Assembly: GCA_013399115.1 (NCBI GenBank)
Contig: VXAA01003394.1
Coordinates: 165,101-229,100, forward strand
Direction of reading: 5' to 3'
From: Anseranas semipalmata
Lineage: Eukaryota > Chordata > Aves > Anseriformes > Anseranatidae
Length of the DNA stretch: 64,000 nucleotides
The notes under the pieces are model-generated. The model saw only the letters and a program-made list of their open reading frames with translations. It was not told where the DNA came from and searched no databases. Below, one piece after another: positions 24,291 through 36,335 of this stretch (position 1 is the stretch's first letter; every line of letters begins with the position of its first letter). The position numbers were made by a program, and so were the translations under genes.

Positions 24291-26084
24291 GTACCTTTTT
24301 ATTCATTATTTTTAGCTGTGTATAATTTTAGGTATCTCCCTAGTTTTCTGGCCCCTGTCTCTCTTGGGAAGCAGATTTTCTCCAATCATTGAGTGGGGAA
24401 CTGGGCTTAAGACCCTAAATTACAACTCTGGGCAGGACAGCATTGACAAATTAAGAGTTCACAGAGCTTGCTGTGAATGTAGACCTTTGGTCTTTTCTAG
24501 AAAGTGTATTGACAGGAACTACAACATATTTGGCTTTAGCTCCCACCTGTCTTGGCCAGTTTGATTCTGTTTTGATCCCAGGTTAACAACCCATCTGTCA
24601 TAATGTTAATTACCAACCAGGTAATAGTAAGTGTAGTTTTATATTTTGTTAATATTCATGCATAAATAATTTGAAAATATGGCCTTGTTTCTCACGGCAT
24701 TGGAAACATGGCATTCAGACTGGGGGACTAGGGTGAGACTGAGGATCGAGGAACAAGCTGGTAGATGAGTTCCATAGTTTTTGAAGGCTAGGACAGCTCA
24801 CATGGGAGAAAGCTCTTGTAACTACCCCAGGCAGGAAAATGCTTAACTACGTGTTTGCAAGGCTTAGATACTACATTCAATGACAAGACTGAAAGCTGCA
24901 GGAAAGCAAGCTTCACCAATTCTGATGATTATCAAGCCATTTTTCAAACAGTGATATTGTTGAATTAGTTTATATTTGCATAGTACCTCAAAATGTAAAA
25001 GTTATATATGAAGGTTATATACATTGTTATAATCATTATTATTGGATATTCTGATGACAAGTAAAATTTGATTTTTTTTTTCATTATTTGTATAATTACT
25101 TAACCCTAAGGAATTCACTAAGTTAGATAGCTTAATTTTCCACTTTCATGTTCAGAGGAAAAATGAATTATTTGTTGAAACCAACAACAAAAACACCTTC
25201 ATCTTAACTGGGCTGACTGTGAAAGGGTATATAACAAATTGTTGTCGGAGCATTGTGACCAGCATTGAAATAAGTATGCCTGCTTGAGATTTGTGTGTGT
25301 GTCCATAATCTTGATGCTAAGATTGAACAGCTGCTGTGTACCTGTTGGTAGTGCATGTTTGCCAGGGTAAAGCAATCTTTCCCTTCTTGCGCTTTCCTCT
25401 GTTGGAATGAAGCCAACCAAGTTCTGTAGAATAGAAAGGGGAAGGAATGAAAATATGTAAATCAACATCTAGTAATGGGTCATATTATGTCTGTAAGCTA
25501 CTGACATCCTTCTCTATCATTGTTCTCTCTATATATTGCTAAAAACAAGCATGGGGTTGTCAAAATTTTTATTCCTGCGGTGCGAACTCTGCATTGTCCT
25601 GGCTAAGCCTGAGGTGCCAATCAATTGCTCAGTCTTTGGATAGCAGTCCAAAGACTTTGGGAGGCAGTCCCTAAGTTCTGGAAAAAATATTTCAGATGTT
25701 TGCAGGAAACAATTAAGAGTCTAATAGTTACAGAGTCATTGGACCAAGGAGAGAAAAAGTCAAACACCTTCACTGATGGTGGCAAGGCAGTGTACAGCAG
25801 CATTACTGATGTGGATCATCTGTCCATTAATAAAGGACAACCAGCACACGTCTGTTTCTTCTGTGTAGAACTTTTGAAAATAAGGGATAAGATACCATCT
25901 TTTTTTTCTCTTTTATCTTTGGAAGGGATAACTTCAAGCAAACACACTATGGGTATTGGAAAAACACTAGTACAGAAGCACCTAGTAATCTAACTGAAGC
26001 AGTTCAGAGCTTCACACATATTTAAAAATGCTTTGTAAAGAGAAATGAACAGCTCCCACAAGCCTGAGTGACAGGAATCCACCT
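24291..26084. other. Unique non-coding DNA
   Basis: No gene is supported. The open frame at 25625-25993 (122 codons, plus) begins inside the hairpin at 25631 and has no recognisable domain. The minus frames around 25200-25470 overlap each other without domain content. Confidence 0.55.
25631..25656. repeat. Perfect 10-bp inverted repeat, 6-nt loop
   Basis: AGTCTTTGGA at 25631-25640, loop TAGCAG, then TCCAAAGACT at 25647-25656. It is a stable small hairpin on either strand. No long T run follows and the surrounding sequence is not a known small RNA. Confidence 0.88.
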
Positions 26085-26250
26085 TGCAATTCTCTCCAGT
26101 TAGAGCACACAGCTGGGAGGTCAGACACTGCCATTCAAATGCCTCTCCCTAGTCAGAAAGGGGGGGGGGGTATGAACTGCTGTTTTCTCCACCCAGCTGA
26201 GTGCCTTAACCACCACAGGCTATATGATATTCTGAGTTTGCCCTCTTGTT
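26085..26250. repeat. Probable ancient sauropsid interspersed repeat, with G11 run
   Basis: It shares with the copy at 23920 the sequence types 'gagcacacagctgggaggt', 'attcaaatgcctctccc', and 'gagtgccttaaccaccacaggctat' followed by 'gatattctgag'. It is interrupted by 11 consecutive G (26160-26170). This is a decayed copy without coding capacity. The assignment is by recalled similarity. Confidence 0.48.
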
Positions 26251-29200
26251 GGACCCTTTATACAAAATGCTAAACAGCACAATGATTGGAATGCTTAGCA
26301 TTACAATGTGAATTCTAATCCCTTCAGGAAAAATGGAAGTGCTTACAGTGCTTACAACTGGGGCAGAGATCAATGAGACGAATGAAGTCTCTCCTTTACT
26401 GCACTTTTGGCACTCATATTTTGACTGAATATATATTCTTTCTTTTCACTCAATTATTCACTTAATTTGACTTAAATTTATGGACAAGTTTCTAATGATC
26501 TAAAATATTTTTAACATAGTGATTTTTGCAAAAATGTGTTTTCTTTAACTAGTTATTAGCACAGTAAGAAGAATGGGCCAAGAAATCAGCAGTGCAAATT
26601 AGGGTAACAGTATGTTATTTAATGGAATGTAAATATGAGCAACACCTGCAAGAGTGGAAGGGGATATGAAGTTGTCTGTCAGTCAGTACAGATGACAATA
26701 CATGCTGATACAAAAAGGAACACATCACTAGGAATTGCAAGGTTAAAAGATGACTGTGGTGGTCTGGGAAGAGATCTTAGCAAGGTATAGAGGCACTAAT
26801 TATTCTTCAAATACATGCAAAATTGAGAATTAAAAATAGATAATCATGAACATTGAATGTGATGGCAGTTAAGGACCACTGGACCATAGTCCAGGGGAAT
26901 GATATGTGGCAAGCAGCATGGATTGCATTGATCACAATGATAGTTATTCATACTGGAAAATGATCAGAAACAGCCATGAGAGCATCAGACTAACCATAAA
27001 AGAAAGGCAAATGCAGCCACAAGTCTAACTCAGCATGTGGTGAACAAATTGAGCACAAGGTGAAAAAGAGCTTAAAATGAAGAAGCTTTGTAATGTCTGA
27101 TACTACTCTAAGAATACTAAGTAGTGAAAAAAGGGTTTTGGCTGATGAAAGGAAATTTGATATAATTGTCATTTTCTGAAACCTGATTGGACAGTTTATG
27201 TACCTGGACAATTAAAGTCACAGTCATAATCTGTTTAGAAAGGAGAGTATGCATAAAAGAAGATGCTGAGCTGGCCTTTTATGGTGGGAATACCATTGCC
27301 TATTTCATGGCAACATGTGGCTTAATGTATTAACTAATGTAGCCCAAGATGGTGCCTGGTGGAGGATGCTGAATCAAATCAAAGGACCATTTATTTTCAG
27401 CATCTGTTTGTACTATCTGGAAACATCTGTTGCGGGGGATGTCAGTTTGAGCTGATAATTTTCTATGTAACAAGATAGATAATTGCATCTAAAGTAATGC
27501 TACTCTGGATTTCATTATATAGATGTTATACATCAGTGCACTAGATGTTAATTGTTGCTTCGAGGACCAGTGATACCAGTGACAGGACCAGAGGCAAAAA
27601 GAAAATATGCTTAGAGGACCAGTGATACCAGTGACAGGACCAGAGGCAAAAAGAAAATATGCATAGAGAAACTAAGGGTAATATACAGAAAGGCATGAAA
27701 TTTCGTTTCAAGATATGCAAGAGATACCTTTCCATTGGAAGGCAATTCAAAGAAAAGAGGATCAAAGGAAGAGGTTTCTTGTCTATCAATGGGGAAAAGT
27801 TCGGTATCATCAAACAAAGGTCTGGAAAACTGACACGCTAAGCAGACAGCTGCTTCAATCTGGCTAATGGGCAGTGCTGAGGATAGGAGTTGCCTGAACT
27901 CCCATTTTTCTCTTAATTTTGTAGAATGGTTTCTTTGTTATGTCTATATCACTTCTATCACTTCTATATATGTCACTTCTATCATTCAAAAGTTAACATA
28001 ATGTCTTAATATAAACAATGGAGAGGAGCCCATTCTTCTAGAATCTGTAATAGATATAACTGGAACACTTGCCTACTAAGTAGGTGACTTGATGTAGTCA
28101 GGTCTCCTTTAGGTTAGGGAGCTCAAAACCCTCCTTTCCGTAGGAGGCTACCATAATGTTTCGTTGCAGGAGAAAAGATGCTCCTCCACAGGAACACGCT
28201 AACATGTTAAAATGAATACCAGAGCCAGAGAAGAGTAGGTACTTCATTCCCTTCATCTCTAGCATTTTGATTAGATCTCTGTTGGGAAAGGTAGAACAAC
28301 AGATCAAACACTGATCTGTATGTAGATCATTCTCTGTTTTGGTTTGTTTGTTTGTTTCTTTGCTTAATTTTAAATAAGCTGTTATAGGATTGCAAGTCTG
28401 GGGAATGTGGACCAGAACCGAGGCCTCCTCCCCATTCTAAGGAGCTAAACATGGAAAGGAATGTTTAAGGCCACTATCTGGAGGTGGGACTAGAACAAAC
28501 CCTCTTCCCTGTCCAGACATCTCTTAAGAAAGGAAAGGCAGAGATAAGTTTGAATAAAATGGTCACATGCCAGTGAGATGTTTGGCATGTTGTAGAAGTC
28601 TGGTATAGAATTCTGGTGTTCGTGTTGTAAGAGGTATTGGAAAATTTACATGGAAGATTGAAGGCAATATACCCGGTGGAGAAGGAAAAGCCATGGTTTC
28701 TACTGGCTGTAAAACAACCCATTAGTCATGCTAAAAAGAAAATTGAATAGTGAGTTGATGACAATGCAGAAATACTTTTTTGGGGAAAAAATATTGAATG
28801 CTAAGGCATTCGTTAAGCCAGGGAAAAACAGTGTAAGAAAAAAAAAAAAAAAGCGGTGAGTGAAGCTGAAGCTAGGCAGTGCTTTTAGCAATTACATTCT
28901 TAATTACAGGGGCTAACTGTGAAGCTGTGAGGTCTCTCCTACCCTTGAATCTTGGACACTTTCTGGAAGGTATGCTGCAGCCAAAACTATATCGAGCACA
29001 GGCATGCACACCACCCATGTGGCTATGTTCTGAGCTGAACCAATAGCTTTCAGGGTAGGTATTAGGCAGTATAGATGATTTGTCTGTGAGTAACAGTTTT
29101 AGAAGGAAAACACTGAAAGATTTTCTAGGTGTTCACAGTAGCACAGCTTTGGCAGCCACAGAAAGCTCTGGGGGAAATGTAGAACACTGAGACCCCAGAC

Positions 29201-29619
29201 AGGATTTGTAGCACTGATTTCTCTGACTTGATGCATTAGTGTTCTCCCCATGTTGTGTTTTAGATGCCGAAGTGATATTTCAAAACCTTCTGTGAAAACT
29301 AAGCAACATCTGAACAGTTTTTTTAAGATATATAATTTTGGAGATGTGAGGGTCCAGATCTTGGAAACAGAAATGGCAGACAGTGCCACTCCCTTACCAT
29401 ATCTATTATTTTTCACTTTTATAGCATGCTGCTGTTCTGTTTGACTCCTAGGCAGAGCCAAAATTAAAAGTTATGGGTAAGAGAAATAGATTGTATATGC
29501 TAACCCAGAAAAGGAAATCCTCAAAACATTTCTTATTGAAACAGGTATTTAAACTTTAGTTTCCCCAAACTCCAATGATTCTCAAAATTTGTAGTTGAAC
29601 CATCCCTAATTTCTAGTTA
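26251..29619. other. Unique AT-rich non-coding DNA
   Basis: No gene is supported. It includes the 52-bp tandem duplication at 27562 and an A15 run at 28838-28852. Short frames at 28098-28891 and 29099-29461 have no domain or splice context. Confidence 0.55.
27562..27665. repeat. Tandem duplication, two 52-bp units
   Basis: A 52-bp unit beginning GAGGACCAGTGATACCAGTG occurs twice head to tail (27562-27613 and 27614-27665). The copies are identical over about 49 bases, so the duplication is recent or length-polymorphic. On the minus strand it makes overlapping frames with repeated FLPLVLSLVSLVL, which is an artefact of the repeat. Confidence 0.9.
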
Positions 29620-29865
29620 TTAACATCTTGAGCATATTCCACTGCTCTGGAGCAGTGCATCATGCTGCAAAAACTGACCCATATCCGACATGGAGACAGG
29701 CTGTATGTGCTCAAAGAAGCTGGGTAGCTGGTAAATCTCCTGCTGTAGGATATAGGCCTTATCACTCCGCATCATCCCTGCCAGGCAATTTGTGCACCGG
29801 CATGTAGCAGCAGTTAAATGAAAAAGCCTGTAGGCAATCCTCCGGAGTTGAAGGTGAAGCGCCTG
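29620..29865 (-). other. Candidate coding exon, unidentified gene
   Basis: On the minus strand a splice-acceptor-like sequence (pyrimidine-rich, ending CCTCCTGTGCAG) ends at 29866. An open frame then runs to a TAA at 29620-29622, 81 codons. The frame is balanced and protein-like: it starts QALHLQLRRIAYRLFHLTAA, has a Cys pair pattern CRCTNC, and then MMRSDKAYILQQEIYQLPSF. Local GC and retained CpGs are higher than in the flanks. A possible donor (TGG|GTCAGT) lies at 29678, so the real exon could be shorter. No second exon, poly-A signal or homologous family was recognised. It could be one exon of a host gene with long introns, a pseudogene fragment or chance. Confidence 0.32.
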
Positions 29866-31262
29866 CTGCACAGGAGGCAAAATTGAGAAATAAAAAATAA
29901 AATGTCACTATAGAACAAGTAGGAGAAATCCATAATTATTTCTACTTTAAGAAGTGTTACAGGAAAATCCTGCTGAGGGAATAAGCAGGACACAATTTCA
30001 GCAGAAGCTGGGTAAATGTTCCTTATATTCCTGAATAAAAGTTATCTTTATTATTTGATAAATTGATAGGTTCTTTTTAAAAAATATTGCATTTTGATGC
30101 ATGAAACATTATCTACATGATTCTGAAAGCCCCCTCTTTGCGCCATGCATGGATTATTTTGTCCCTTGAGGTATGGTGGTATGTGTGAAGAGAAGCATAG
30201 AAGCCATGCCCAGGAGAGATTTACAAAATATCTCCGCAGGAGAGAATAGCAGTGGGCACAACAGGACAAGCAGACGCACTCACTTGTGGGAAGAAGGGTA
30301 CTTGCATTACAGTTCTAATGCACATCACAGTAGGACATGGGAATTTTCAGCCAAATGGTCTGAGGTTAAAAAAGTGTTGTTGTTTACCATGTTAAAAAAA
30401 AAAAAAAAAAAGGATTTCATGAAAATTTCTAGGTATTGGAACTTGATTTTATTGCACATCAGAATGAAAATAAGTTATTCTAATGTAATTCTTCAATAAA
30501 AGAAAATCTGCTAGTTCAGTGACAGGTCACTTGTCTGAGATGTGAGAAACCTATTTTCAACTGCTTCTTTTAGGGTGACTCTGTTTCTCAGATATGAGCC
30601 CATTAGGTTCATAGTTTGAGTGAATCAGTGTTTCCAGTCAGGCAAGTACTTTCCCCAGCATTTTCTGTTCATTTATGACTATGTTAAGGGAAGTGGACTG
30701 ACCATATTGTACAAAGGGAATTTCCAGGCAAAGAGGTGTTTTTGAGATGTTTATGTTGTAGTCATCCTTGACAGCTAATACAGTCAACACTGGGTAAAAA
30801 GTTAGAATAGCTCTTGGGCAACTCTGCTTTGGGCTCCTCTGAGTGTTCAGAACCAGGGTGGCACAAAGCTACATCTGCTACATCTGCTTTCACTTTGTCC
30901 CTTGCCTCACCTAAGTCTGCTGATCTGCACTTATTAATATTTTTGACTTGTGTGGTGTGAGGTGCTGTACTCCTGGCTCCTGTAACAAATCAAAGCTATG
31001 GACTGGTTGCGGGCAGTGGCATACTCTGTAGTCAGTAGGGAGTGCTAGATTAAAATAGATATGATGCTCTGGTTTATGCTAATTTCATCTGTTTGTATTT
31101 GAGTTAAATCTTCAGTAGCTGTCTGGTAGACTTACTCCATTACTAGACTTCCACAGTTTCTATCCCCCATGTACAAGCCCCTGTTATATCCCCAAAGCTG
31201 TAATAATACCACTTGATGCTAAATCTAATAGGCTGTGCTCCACAACTCTTCAAAGTGAGATA

Positions 31263-31295
31263 GCTAATGTTAAAAGTATCTGTAATTACATTAGC
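31263..31295. promoter_or_regulatory. Homeodomain-like paired sites (inverted repeat)
   Basis: GCTAATGT at 31263-31270 and its reverse complement ACATTAGC at 31288-31295 flank 17 bases that include TAATTA. Such TAAT cores are the usual contact of homeodomain proteins. The surroundings are typical AT-rich DNA, so chance is a real alternative. Confidence 0.22.
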
Positions 31296-34200
31296 ATTAC
31301 CTATAACCTTCATTAGTGCAGGAAAAATTAGTCATCTTTTTCTTATGAGCAAAGGTATGACCTCACGTAATAAATAAAAAAGGCATTTAATGTGGTTTTC
31401 AGAGCACCTCTTAGTGAGTTAGGAACAAGAAAGAGAAGTTTGAAAATCACACCCATAATGAACTAATAGCAGAATAACTATCTCTAGCATAAACAGTTGT
31501 AGAAGTATATAAATCAAAGAGCATGCAGTACCAACATTTTACTCATGTTGGCACAACATAACTGGCCATGGGACAATAAAACTGTGGAAACCTGGCACTT
31601 CTCCAGTAGAATATCTTGTTATTCTGAGAGTAATAAGTGGAAGAGAAACACATCATATCTTCTCCTTAGTGCAAAGCAGATCATGTGTTTGTTTTCAAAA
31701 ATGTCTGCAGTTTACAGGTTCCTTTTCAAAAGCAATTCAGGTGGGTGGCCCGATCTGCAGGAGACTTAGGTAACCAAGTCTCATAGGCCTTCACAAAACA
31801 AAATCTTGTCTGAATGGCCTGCCAGAGTCATCGCACCTTCTCAGACCACCTCCTTACCACCTCAAAGCTGTTCTTATTCATCAGTAAAACAAGAAGGAAT
31901 GAAGTATAAACACACTGCAATACTAAGACACTATAACTTGCCCATTTCTTCTCCCAGGAGAAGTAAGTAACCTGGTATACTCATGTCCAGGTATGTGTTT
32001 CTGTGGTCATTACCTCTTCAGCATTTGAGGACCCTGCAACTTATTAAATACAGGTAAGAACTTGGATCTTGGGGAGCTTGGTGCCTCACTACATCACTCA
32101 TTCTTTCTATAAAGGGAAAAATATAGTGGAGAAACTTGTAGGCCAGAAAGATAAGGAGTGATAATTGCAGAGAGTGTTTATACCAGGAGATTGCCGCAGA
32201 TTACATCCATTCTTTTTTTTTTTTTAAGTTTTGTATGATTGCAAAACAGGTTGCACATCATGTTTTAACATTTAATATTCTATATATTGTAACGTGTTAA
32301 GAACTTTAGTGAGAGAAAAATCATAGACAAATAATCACGTGAAGCAAGTTATTGTCAAGCTGAGTTTTTCACATTCCTCCCTTTTTATTTTTATTTTTTC
32401 TTTAGCACTTATTTTTTTAAACTGGTCTTTATTTTAGCCATGTGAGAGGTTGCCAAATGTGCCTCAGAAACCAAACTGTATATTAACATCTACTGATTTC
32501 TCCTTATCTACCATGTTAGTAATGTCTTCAAACATGAGATCTCTTGCCCAATTTTATGTTTCCCATCTTTAATCAAGCTGTGTCTTCCCAGCTGTTGTCC
32601 ATCTTTAAGACAGTTTCTAGAGATGAGCTCAGTTAAAACACTCACAACTTCTAACGTAGTGAAGGAGGCTGGCTTTGAATTTGCATTTGTAGCTACTTGC
32701 TCATAATAACTCTCATCAAAGTCAAGAGTGGAAAATATTAAAATGTGACTACTTTTGTGCCAAATTTAAGATTTTCCAACTGAACGTTTACTGGCAAAAG
32801 CTATCTGCTTCTTTCAAGCCCTTCAGAAATTGTATCATCTTTAAAAATGATGAATTTAAAAGTTAATGAATTTCAATCTTTATTTTCTTAATAACATATG
32901 GAGAGAAAAAGCATGGATGAAGTTTTCCTGAAAACAACTGGGCCAAACAGGTCCTCAGACTAGATTATTAACATGTAGTATTGAAAAAAAAATGAATATC
33001 TTTTAATTTTTACATCTGTTCAGTGTTTTAAACAAACCAATTTGCTTAATAATGATCTTTGACATTAGCATTAAGGTAACCAAACATACAAGTTTATTCG
33101 TGTTAGTAAAAGTAGAGCATCCAAGAGCATATAAATCATAACTGTTTTCAGAACATGCATCACTTCTAAATTTGTAATTTGTCATATCAGTTTGAAAACT
33201 ATTTAGATAGAACTGTGCATGATTTGAGTATCAAAGGATATATAATTAAAGTAAAACAATGGAAGCTTCCAGCTGTTTTCATCATTGTTGGTGTCTGCAC
33301 ATACTGTAGGTAGTTTTTCTTATTTACAAATGATGTTATATTAGTGATAATAAAAAACATTCATGAGAAAATGCTCTCTTGCAACACTCAAATCAATTTG
33401 TAGAATTAGTTCTATACAACAGAGTGTAGGATATTGCACACTTTCAGTCCCTGTATTCATTATGGCTAAAACTGAATTAGCTAGGATTATATTTAAACAA
33501 CGTTAAGTGTAACAGGCGATTTAGATTAGTGAAGAGCTAGTGTATAAGATGGGTTTCTAAAACAATATGGAGTGTTGCGAGGTTTTGTGTCTGATACAAT
33601 GGTGTTTCTGTCGTGCCCTGCTAACCAAACCATTTGTCTGAGGTAAGAGAAGTAGCAGGAACTATGAACACAACTGCACAAGTGCACGATTGAGTAATGA
33701 CATCCAGATTTAGAAGGGTCTGAAAGATAAGCCTAGGTATATACACCCAGCTATTGTACAAAGTCTGTAAAACTCATTTTTCTTGTACCTGGGTAGAAGA
33801 ACAAGCACCAGTATTACTTTGGTTACATCATCCTATTTTTAAGCACTTGTTTGAGGATGCCCAAAGACACTGTTGCTTTCAAAACTGACAATTTGCAGGC
33901 CCAAAGGAAGACCAGGGGATTGGTTAATAAGGCATTTGTACTACCAGGGGGTACAAATTAGTAGAAGGTTCACCTTAGCAATGCGTTGTTTTCAGGTACT
34001 TTCTTTTTTGGTTGGTTTAGCTTCAGTGGGATGTGAGCTTAAACACTGAGACCGTGCTGCCACCTTGAGGATTTTGTTGAAACATGTCCCTTAGCAGAAG
34101 GGAAAATTAATTGTACACGTGAATTTCATACAGTTTGTATACTTGCTTATATATGTTTATTAAATATACCATATATATAACCATATATATTTTATAAACA

Positions 34201-36307
34201 ATGCACTGGAAAATATATTAATGCTGTGACAAATTTCTGCAAACATAACCTAAAAAAATGTATCAAAGAGCTGTTTTATAGACAGTTTTTAAAATAACTT
34301 GACTTTTTATTATCCAAAGATCAAGATGGGATAATTTTCTGGACAATGCTAGGTATTATGGGCCATTCATATAGCTGCCAGATCTGCAAGTGAAATCCAG
34401 GCAGACTTGTGAGTTCCAAGGCAAGTTGGCATGGTTACAAGATTGAGATCATTTACATGACCTGGGACTTAAAGAAATTGACTGTAATTATGGATTATCT
34501 GTGATTTAGGACTTTTAGTCTTAGATAGCTTTTGTATGTGCCTAGCTGAGATGGGAGCTATGTCCTGCAAAAAGATCTCCCAGGCTGTAGCCCTGCACCA
34601 GAACCCAATGTCAGTCACTGTTACAGAGCCACATTTCAGTGGATTAATGGGGGTACATTCACTTGCAGGAATTTGTTGTTTATTTGTTTGTTTATTGTTT
34701 TCCCCAGGACTTTGGTACTAGTATGCTGATTTTCACCAAATCCAATGTTTATCACTCTGTTCATCAGTAAGTATCTATGGGCTGATCTTAAGTGCCTAAG
34801 GTAAAAGAAAGTTTTGGATGGATTCCATAACACAAAGTACTGATGGGTGAGACAAATACACATGCCGTTATGGACAAGAGGAATGCTGTCCTTCTCAAAA
34901 GCTGAGTCTCCTAAGGGAGACTTAAATTCACAATGTGGAACCCCTGCTTTTGTTAGGCATCTGTACCTGCCATTTAGAGAACAGAAGGCTGATTTGGTCT
35001 TTTTGGATACAGAAGGAGATGGTTTTGGCACTACCCTCTCCGTACTGTTGACTGGTGGACACAGCAGTCACTCAGGAAATAAAAAATAAGAATTTTAGTT
35101 CTTCCTCATCCTGAGCTGGCACAAAGCAATATCTCCTAATATTCAGTTGTCTTGTATTTTGCTACTAGGACTTTTCTTTCCCTGAGTGAGTGCTAGAGAG
35201 TAATTCCTCTTGTACCTCTTTTTTTTCTGGCTTTATGAAATGAGAGATCTTAGCTGGCAGTTTCAGCAGCCTGGATGATTAGTGGCCCTTCCTGCCATAT
35301 GATTAAGGTCCATTGGTGTTAATGGAAGACAAAGATTTGAACTTGAATAGAGAATAGATCCAAGGTTTCTTATTTGGGGGGGGGTGTTTTTTTGTAAAAG
35401 CATAGCGTCAATGCCGCCTGTATCAGTGGTGAGTAAAAGTGAAGCTGCCATGTTCTGCACTAATTTCAATGCTTTGTGTTGGTATGGTTTAACAACATTA
35501 AATAAGCCAGACTTCTTAGTGAAGAAGGTGAAGGAATGCTTTAGTTTATGTCTGGAGTTAGCTCTCTCGCATATCTTTAGGCAGGGAGCTGCTGTGTCCC
35601 CCAGTATCAGTAGTTTGGAATATGCACATAAAGAAATTTCTGAAAATGCAGAAATTTCATTGATGAAACTTTGTTACCACAGGCTCCTGGACTTGAAGAG
35701 GCTTAGTGGAGCTGAAGCATCACAACCTTCAACTTCAGTGTTCAAATTCTGGCCAATTCCCATTTTAGTGTCTAAACCTCTTGATAGGTTAACTATATGT
35801 ACTGAATTAATTAATATTTCATGTTATCAAGGGTAGTGAAGTTCATCACCCAAGAGAGACATTTCACTAATAGGCACTATAATTAGCTCAAATTCATTTT
35901 TAACTTGGCTCAGAAGTTGTAATTTTTCACTGTTAGCCAACAACAATGGATCTACAGGATATTTGTCATGCATGAGTCATTACTAATAGGTGACTGAGCA
36001 GATAAACACTTGTCTGCCAGATTGCAGGTACTGTGAGGTATTCTGAGTGGTTTACTGATAAGTAAAGGTATTACATACTTGCTTATACTGCATACAAAGG
36101 ACTGTATGTCTAAAGAAGAGAATAGAGCTTTAAAGAAACCTGGTACCAAAAACCTACCTTTGTCTGAGGAGATCATCAGTGACACAGAAAAATATTTGGT
36201 GAAGGGAAATGATAATACTCCTTAAACTTCAGTTGAACTTCATTTCTCCATGCATCTCAAGGCATAAATATGTTCCAAGCAAATTTTAAAAGCTTTCAAT
36301 TGCAATC

Positions 36308-36335
36308 AGCAGATGAAGTTACATCTGCTTTGCAT
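36308..36335. promoter_or_regulatory. Paired E-boxes plus POU-like site
   Basis: AGCAGATG (36308-36315), a six-base spacer and the exact reverse complement CATCTGCT (36322-36329) place two CAGATG E-boxes back to back. TTTGCAT (36329-36335), a POU-type ATGCAAA half-octamer, overlaps the end. A CAATTG E-box lies just upstream near 36298. CAGATG is a typical site of neurogenic bHLH factors. Function is inferred from motifs only. Confidence 0.27.

Noticed and set aside
27541..27817. Minus-strand frames with repeated FLPLVLSLVSLVL
   Set aside because: The repeated peptide comes from the 52-bp tandem DNA duplication, not from a protein repeat.
34636..35031. Minus-strand frame of 131 codons
   Set aside because: No recognised family. 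A plus-strand frame is open over the same bases, and the sequence partly resembles worn repeat text.
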